In this document: positions 60,751 through 64,000 of the stretch, in pieces
How the letters are laid out: each line of letters starts with the position of its first letter
Position numbering within the stretch: the stretch's first letter is position 1
From: Paenibacillus sp. USDA918EY
GTDB taxonomy: Bacteria > Bacillota > Bacilli > Paenibacillales > Paenibacillaceae
Direction of reading: 5' to 3'
Length of the DNA stretch: 64,000 bases
Assembly: GCF_009870825.1 (NCBI RefSeq)
Contig: NZ_WTWY01000003.1
Span: 186,001-250,000, forward strand
The notes under the pieces: model-generated
The model's database searches: none
What the model was told of the DNA's origin: nothing
Seen by the model: only the letters and a program-made list of their open reading frames with translations
Made by a program: the position numbers and the translations under genes

Positions 60751-61968
60751 ATGAAATCCAATGCAACGGAACCTCTGGAACTCGAACAGAGGAAAAACGG
60801 GCTTCTTTCCCAGCCCAAAGCGGTATGGGCGATCGCCTTTGCCTGCGTCATCTCCTTTATGGGTCTCGGACTCGTCGACCCGATCCTGCCGGCCATCGCC
60901 GCGCAGCTGCACGCCAGCAAAAGCCAGGTATCCCTCCTCTTCACCAGCTATAACCTGGTCACCGGCGTGGCGATGCTTATCACGGGCGTCATTTCCAGCC
61001 GGATCGGCATCAAAAAAACATTGCTTACCGGCATTTTGCTGATCGTCGTTTTCTCCGCGCTCGGAGGCTTCTCGAACACGATTTCGCAAATCGTCGGGTT
61101 CCGCGGCGGCTGGGGACTGGGCAACGCCCTGTTTATCGCCACCGCCTTGTCCGCCATCGTCGGGTTGTCCACATCCGGAACGGCCAAAGCCATCATCCTG
61201 TATGAAGCTGCGCTCGGGCTCGGCATATCGGTCGGGCCTTTGCTCGGCGGCGAACTCGGCTCCATCAGCTGGCGCGGACCTTTCTTCGGCGTGGCGGGAC
61301 TTATGCTTGTCGGATTCATCTTTATCATCTTTATGCTTCCGTCCATTCCGAAACCGAAAAAAGCCAGCACGCTGGCCGACCCGTTCAAGGCGCTGTCCTA
61401 TCCGGCCCTGCTGACGCTTGGAATTACGGCGTTCCTGTACAACTTCGGCTTTTTCACGCTGATGGCATACTCCCCGTACGTCATGGAGCTGGATGAGCAC
61501 GGTCTCGGCTACGTCTTTTTCGGCTGGGGCATTTTGCTGGCCATTACGTCCGTCTTCGTCGCGCCGAAGCTGCAAAAGCGGTTCAGCGTCGTCAAATCGA
61601 TTTGTACGGTGCTCACCTTGTTTACGATCGTTTTGATCATTATGGGGGTCGGCACCTACAACCACTCGCCGAACACCGTCATCGTCTGCGTTATCGTTGC
61701 CGGCATTTTCCTCGGCATCAACAATACGCTGATCACGACGGCCGTCATGCAGGCCGCGCCGGTAGAGCGTTCCGTCGCATCCGCGGCGTACAGCTTCGTC
61801 CGCTTCCTTGGCGGCGCCGTGTCGCCATGGCTCGCCGGCAAGCTTTCGGAATGGTACCGGGCGGAAACCCCGTTTTATTTCGGCGGTTTGATGGTATTTA
61901 TTGGTGTCATCGTCTTGCTTGCCAGCCGCCGGCATCTGCAGCATGTGGATAAGGCGGAAGGCCATTAA
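60751..61968 (+). CDS. MFS multidrug transporter
   Basis: Exporter of 405 aa with twelve membrane helices. The motif A-like GVISSRIGIKKTLLTGILL and motif C-like ILYEAALGLGISVGPLLGGELG place it with drug:H+ antiporters. The hydrophilic N-terminus (about 25 residues) is cytosolic. AGAGAGGT is 11 nt before the ATG. UspA follows 12 bp downstream. Regulated leader upstream (operator and attenuator). Substrate unknown. Confidence 0.92.
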   Translation: MKSNATEPLELEQRKNGLLSQPKAVWAIAFACVISFMGLGLVDPILPAIAAQLHASKSQVSLLFTSYNLVTGVAMLITGVISSRIGIKKTLLTGILLIVVFSALGGFSNTISQIVGFRGGWGLGNALFIATALSAIVGLSTSGTAKAIILYEAALGLGISVGPLLGGELGSISWRGPFFGVAGLMLVGFIFIIFMLPSIPKPKKASTLADPFKALSYPALLTLGITAFLYNFGFFTLMAYSPYVMELDEHGLGYVFFGWGILLAITSVFVAPKLQKRFSVVKSICTVLTLFTIVLIIMGVGTYNHSPNTVIVCVIVAGIFLGINNTLITTAVMQAAPVERSVASAAYSFVRFLGGAVSPWLAGKLSEWYRAETPFYFGGLMVFIGVIVLLASRRHLQHVDKAEGH

Positions 61969-61980
61969 GGAGGTCATCGT

Positions 61981-62403
61981 ATGTATAACCGAATTCTCGT
62001 GCCGGTAGACGGCTCGGATCATTCCCGGCGCGCCCTTGAGACGGCTGCGAACCTGATCCATAACCTGAAAAACATGCCCAATCTCGCGGTGCTTCACGTG
62101 AACCCCTCCATCTCCATCAACGAGCCGCCTGTAGGCGTCGATCTGGAGGAACACATCCGGGAGGAAGGCGAGAAAATTTTGGCCCCGGCCACGGCATCCC
62201 TCGCCAAGCTGGGGATCGATTTCGAAACGTACACGAAAACCGGCGATCCCGCTTCCGTCATTTGCAAGACGGCCGAAGAGCAGCACGCCGATCTCATCAT
62301 TATGGGCAGCCGAGGCATCGGCCTCATGTCGGAGCTTCTCATCGGCAGCGTCAGCCACAGCGTCGTGCAGCATGCCCACTGTCCGGTCATGATCGTCAGA
62401 TAA
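61981..62403 (+). CDS. Universal stress protein (UspA family)
   Basis: Nucleotide-binding stress protein, 140 aa, with RILVPVDGSDHSRRALETA at the N-terminus and the ATP-binding G-x2-G-x9-G-S pattern GSRGIGLMSELLIGSVSH. AAGGAGG is 6-7 nt before the ATG. Second gene of the MFS-uspA operon, possibly adjusting or reporting transporter activity. Ends at a strong terminator. Confidence 0.93.
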   Translation: MYNRILVPVDGSDHSRRALETAANLIHNLKNMPNLAVLHVNPSISINEPPVGVDLEEHIREEGEKILAPATASLAKLGIDFETYTKTGDPASVICKTAEEQHADLIIMGSRGIGLMSELLIGSVSHSVVQHAHCPVMIVR

Positions 62404-62424
62404 CGTTTCAAGGCATGCCAAACA

Positions 62425-62469
62425 GGGTACCCCTAAAGGTTTTTGCAACCTTAGAGGTACCCTTTTTTT
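62425..62469 (+). terminator. Terminator of the MFS-uspA operon
   Basis: GGGTACCCCTAAAGG pairs with CCTTAGAGGTACCC, followed by seven T. Confidence 0.93.
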
Positions 62470-62512
62470 GACCGCAAAAGCAGTGTTGGAACTTGGAATT
62501 TGAAACCGCATG

Positions 62513-63271
62513 TTAACCGAATCGGCCCGAAATGTATTCCTGCGTCATCGGCTGCTCGGGATTCGTAAATATCTTTTCCGTCTTGTCATGCTCCATCAGG
62601 CTGCCCAAATAAAAATACGCGGTGTAATCCGAGATGCGCGCCGCCTGCTGCATGTTATGCGTTACGATGACGATGCTCAGTTCCTTTTTCAGCTCCGTGA
62701 TGAGCTCTTCGACCTTGGCGGTCGACACCGGGTCCAGCGCCGAAGCCGGCTCATCCAGCAGCAGGATGCGCGGTTTGACGGACAACGCCCTGGCGATGCA
62801 GAGGCGCTGCTGTTGGCCGCCGGACAAGGATAGGCCGGACTGCTTCAGGCGGTCCTTAACCTCGTCCCAAAGCGCCGCTTTGCGCAGGCTTGTCTCCACG
62901 ATTTCGTCGAGCTGTTTTTTATCCTTGATGCCGTGGTATTTCGGTCCGAAGGCGATGTTTTCATAGATCGATTTATAAAACGGGTTCGGCTTCTGCCACA
63001 CCATGCCGATTTTTTGGCGGAGCTGGATGACGTCGGTATCCGGGTCATTGATATCCACCCCGTCGATCCAGATGCGGCCTTTGATTTTCGCCTGCGAAAT
63101 TTCGTCGTTCATCCGGTTCAGGGAGCGCAGAAACGTCGATTTGCCGCAGCCGGACGGCCCGATCAGGGCGGTGACGGTTTTTTCCGGAAAGTCCAGGCTA
63201 ATATTTTTAACCGCTTCGTATTGTCCGTAAAAGACGCTGAGATGCTCTGTTCGAAACGATGTCGCATTCAT
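62513..63271 (-). CDS. pstB: Phosphate ABC transporter ATP-binding protein
   Basis: ATPase of the high-affinity phosphate importer PstSCAB, 252 aa. Walker [28 protein letters not shown]-loop region (WQKPNPF, where FQKPNPF is usual), signature [15 protein letters not shown] and Walker [13 protein letters not shown]. It lies 12 bp after pstA on the same strand and is the last gene of the operon visible here; phoU does not follow. Confidence 0.95.
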   Translation of the reverse strand: MNATSFRTEHLSVFYGQYEAVKNISLDFPEKTVTALIGPSGCGKSTFLRSLNRMNDEISQAKIKGRIWIDGVDINDPDTDVIQLRQKIGMVWQKPNPFYKSIYENIAFGPKYHGIKDKKQLDEIVETSLRKAALWDEVKDRLKQSGLSLSGGQQQRLCIARALSVKPRILLLDEPASALDPVSTAKVEELITELKKELSIVIVTHNMQQAARISDYTAYFYLGSLMEHDKTEKIFTNPEQPMTQEYISGRFG

Positions 63272-63283
63272 TATAAGTTCCTC

Positions 63284-64000
63284 CTATCCCATGCGCTTGG
63301 AAGCGGTCATCGCCTTGTACAGCGCGCCGCCAAGCCATCTGGCGAACAGATTGAACAGCAGCACGAGAATGACGAGCACGGCCGATGCGCCCGCGGCGAT
63401 TTGCGCGGCATCCGGCGCCAGGCCTTCGCTGTTGATTTTCCAAATGTGCACCGCCAGCGTTTCGGCCGGACGGAACGGATTGATCGGCGACGTCGGGCTG
63501 AGCGGGTTCCAATTGGTAAAATCCAGGCGCGGCGTGGACATCCCTGCCGTAAAGAGCAGCGCCGCCGCTTCCCCGAATACTCTGCCTGCGGCCAAAACCG
63601 TACCGGTCACGATGCTGGGAAGAGCCACCGGAAACAGGACGGAGGAAATGATTTTCCATTTGGACAGCCCGAGCGCAAGCCCGGCTTCCTTCTGCTCTTT
63701 CGGCACGCTCCGGAACGCCTGCTCCGTAATCCGCACCATCAAGGGCAGGTTAAAGATGGTCAGCACCAAGGCGCCGGAAAACAGGGAGAAGCCGAATCCG
63801 AACGTATTGACGATCAGCAACAGGCCGAACAAGCCGACCACGATCGACGGAAACGAAGACAACACTTCGACGACAAGCCGGATCGTACCGGTGATTTTCC
63901 CCGGTTTGGCGTATTCGGCCATGTAAATCCCCGCCCCGAGTCCGAGCGGAATCGTAATGATCAACGTCAGAACAAGCAAAAACAAGGAGTTGAACAGCTG
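63284..64000 (-). CDS. pstA: Phosphate ABC transporter permease (partial, 3' part)
   Basis: Membrane permease PstA; only the C-terminal 238 codons are in the window, the N-terminus lies beyond the right edge (the frame stays open to base 64000). Motifs: GAGIYMAEYAKPGKITGTIR, ISEVLSSFPSIVVGLFG (as LVVEVLSSFPSIVVG), the EAA loop EQKEAGLALGLSKWKII, and VFGEAAALLFTAG. pstB follows by 12 bp. No Pho box can be sought since the promoter is outside. Confidence 0.94.
   Translation of the reverse strand, partial: QLFNSLFLLVLTLIITIPLGLGAGIYMAEYAKPGKITGTIRLVVEVLSSFPSIVVGLFGLLLIVNTFGFGFSLFSGALVLTIFNLPLMVRITEQAFRSVPKEQKEAGLALGLSKWKIISSVLFPVALPSIVTGTVLAAGRVFGEAAALLFTAGMSTPRLDFTNWNPLSPTSPINPFRPAETLAVHIWKINSEGLAPDAAQIAAGASAVLVILVLLFNLFARWLGGALYKAMTASKRMG

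Noticed and set aside
60442..62511. A 689-codon minus-strand reading frame opposite the MFS-uspA operon
   Set aside because: It is a frame opposite two clear genes; its protein is highly charged, lacks motifs and has no ribosome site, and it crosses two strong terminators.

Overview
The window looks like chromosomal DNA of a Paenibacillus-type, endospore-forming Bacillota (low confidence below family level). Ribosome binding sites are strong AGGAGG-type, TTG and GTG starts are frequent, intrinsic terminators are A/T-tailed and often shared by convergent genes, and the gene content is Bacillus-like: YjcZ sporulation peptide, CshA-type helicase, YugP, YtpB, GltC-like and MerR regulators, hemEH, racE, LysM carboxypeptidase, and BlaI/BlaR1-type proteins. 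No tRNA, rRNA, IS element, prophage or CRISPR array was seen. Both edges cut genes (pyrD on the left, pstA on the right).

1-12 kb: pyrD, a murein L,D-transpeptidase, ferredoxin, DNA polymerase IV, citramalate synthase, a ResA-like thioredoxin, a JAMM-fold peptidase, then a nitrogen-linked transcription unit read on the minus strand (ammonium transporter, DUF294 nucleotidyltransferase, DnaQ-like exonuclease) whose promoter is bracketed by two GlnR/TnrA-type boxes. 12-20 kb: a MerR regulator and YugP peptidase, a GltC-like LysR regulator, rhomboid protease, thiol peroxidase, a DUF1499 protein, a well-supported 6S RNA gene on the minus strand, a DUF624 membrane protein, a YjcZ peptide with a sigma-K-like promoter, a DEAD-box helicase with a long leader, and a YitT membrane protein.

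20-32 kb: an L-rhamnose catabolic pair (rhaB-rhaA), a divergent SDR oxidoreductase and a GntR/LacI hybrid regulator, all sharing a GTATACTTT motif in their control regions; then a DUF4015 glycosidase, a MATE exporter, pfkA, YtpB, a YhhN enzyme and a cold-shock protein. 32-42 kb: oligoendopeptidase F with two in-frame starts (secreted and cytosolic), LapA, an M42 peptidase, a BlaI/M56 regulatory pair whose peptidase carries an internally initiated lipoprotein, a Cys/Ser-tailed protein and a Uup-type ABC-F ATPase.

42-58 kb: a likely operon CapA-GDPD-FAH-DUF92, haem genes hemE-hemH, an MFS exporter, methyltransferases, an aldo-keto reductase, several small conserved proteins including a HesB-fold protein with His in place of Cys, a LysM-M14 peptidase, racE, a YtxGH-type stress pair, a YutE/HepT-like protein and small membrane proteins. 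58-64 kb: a stand-alone holin, a polysaccharide deacetylase, a protein built of two similar HTH units, an MFS-UspA operon with a palindromic operator and an attenuator-like leader, and the end of a pst phosphate-uptake operon.

Several control elements (GlnR boxes, BlaI operators, GTATACTTT motif, attenuator, nested terminator, internal starts) are read directly from sequence; functions assigned to protein families are from recognised motifs, and regulatory links are inference.
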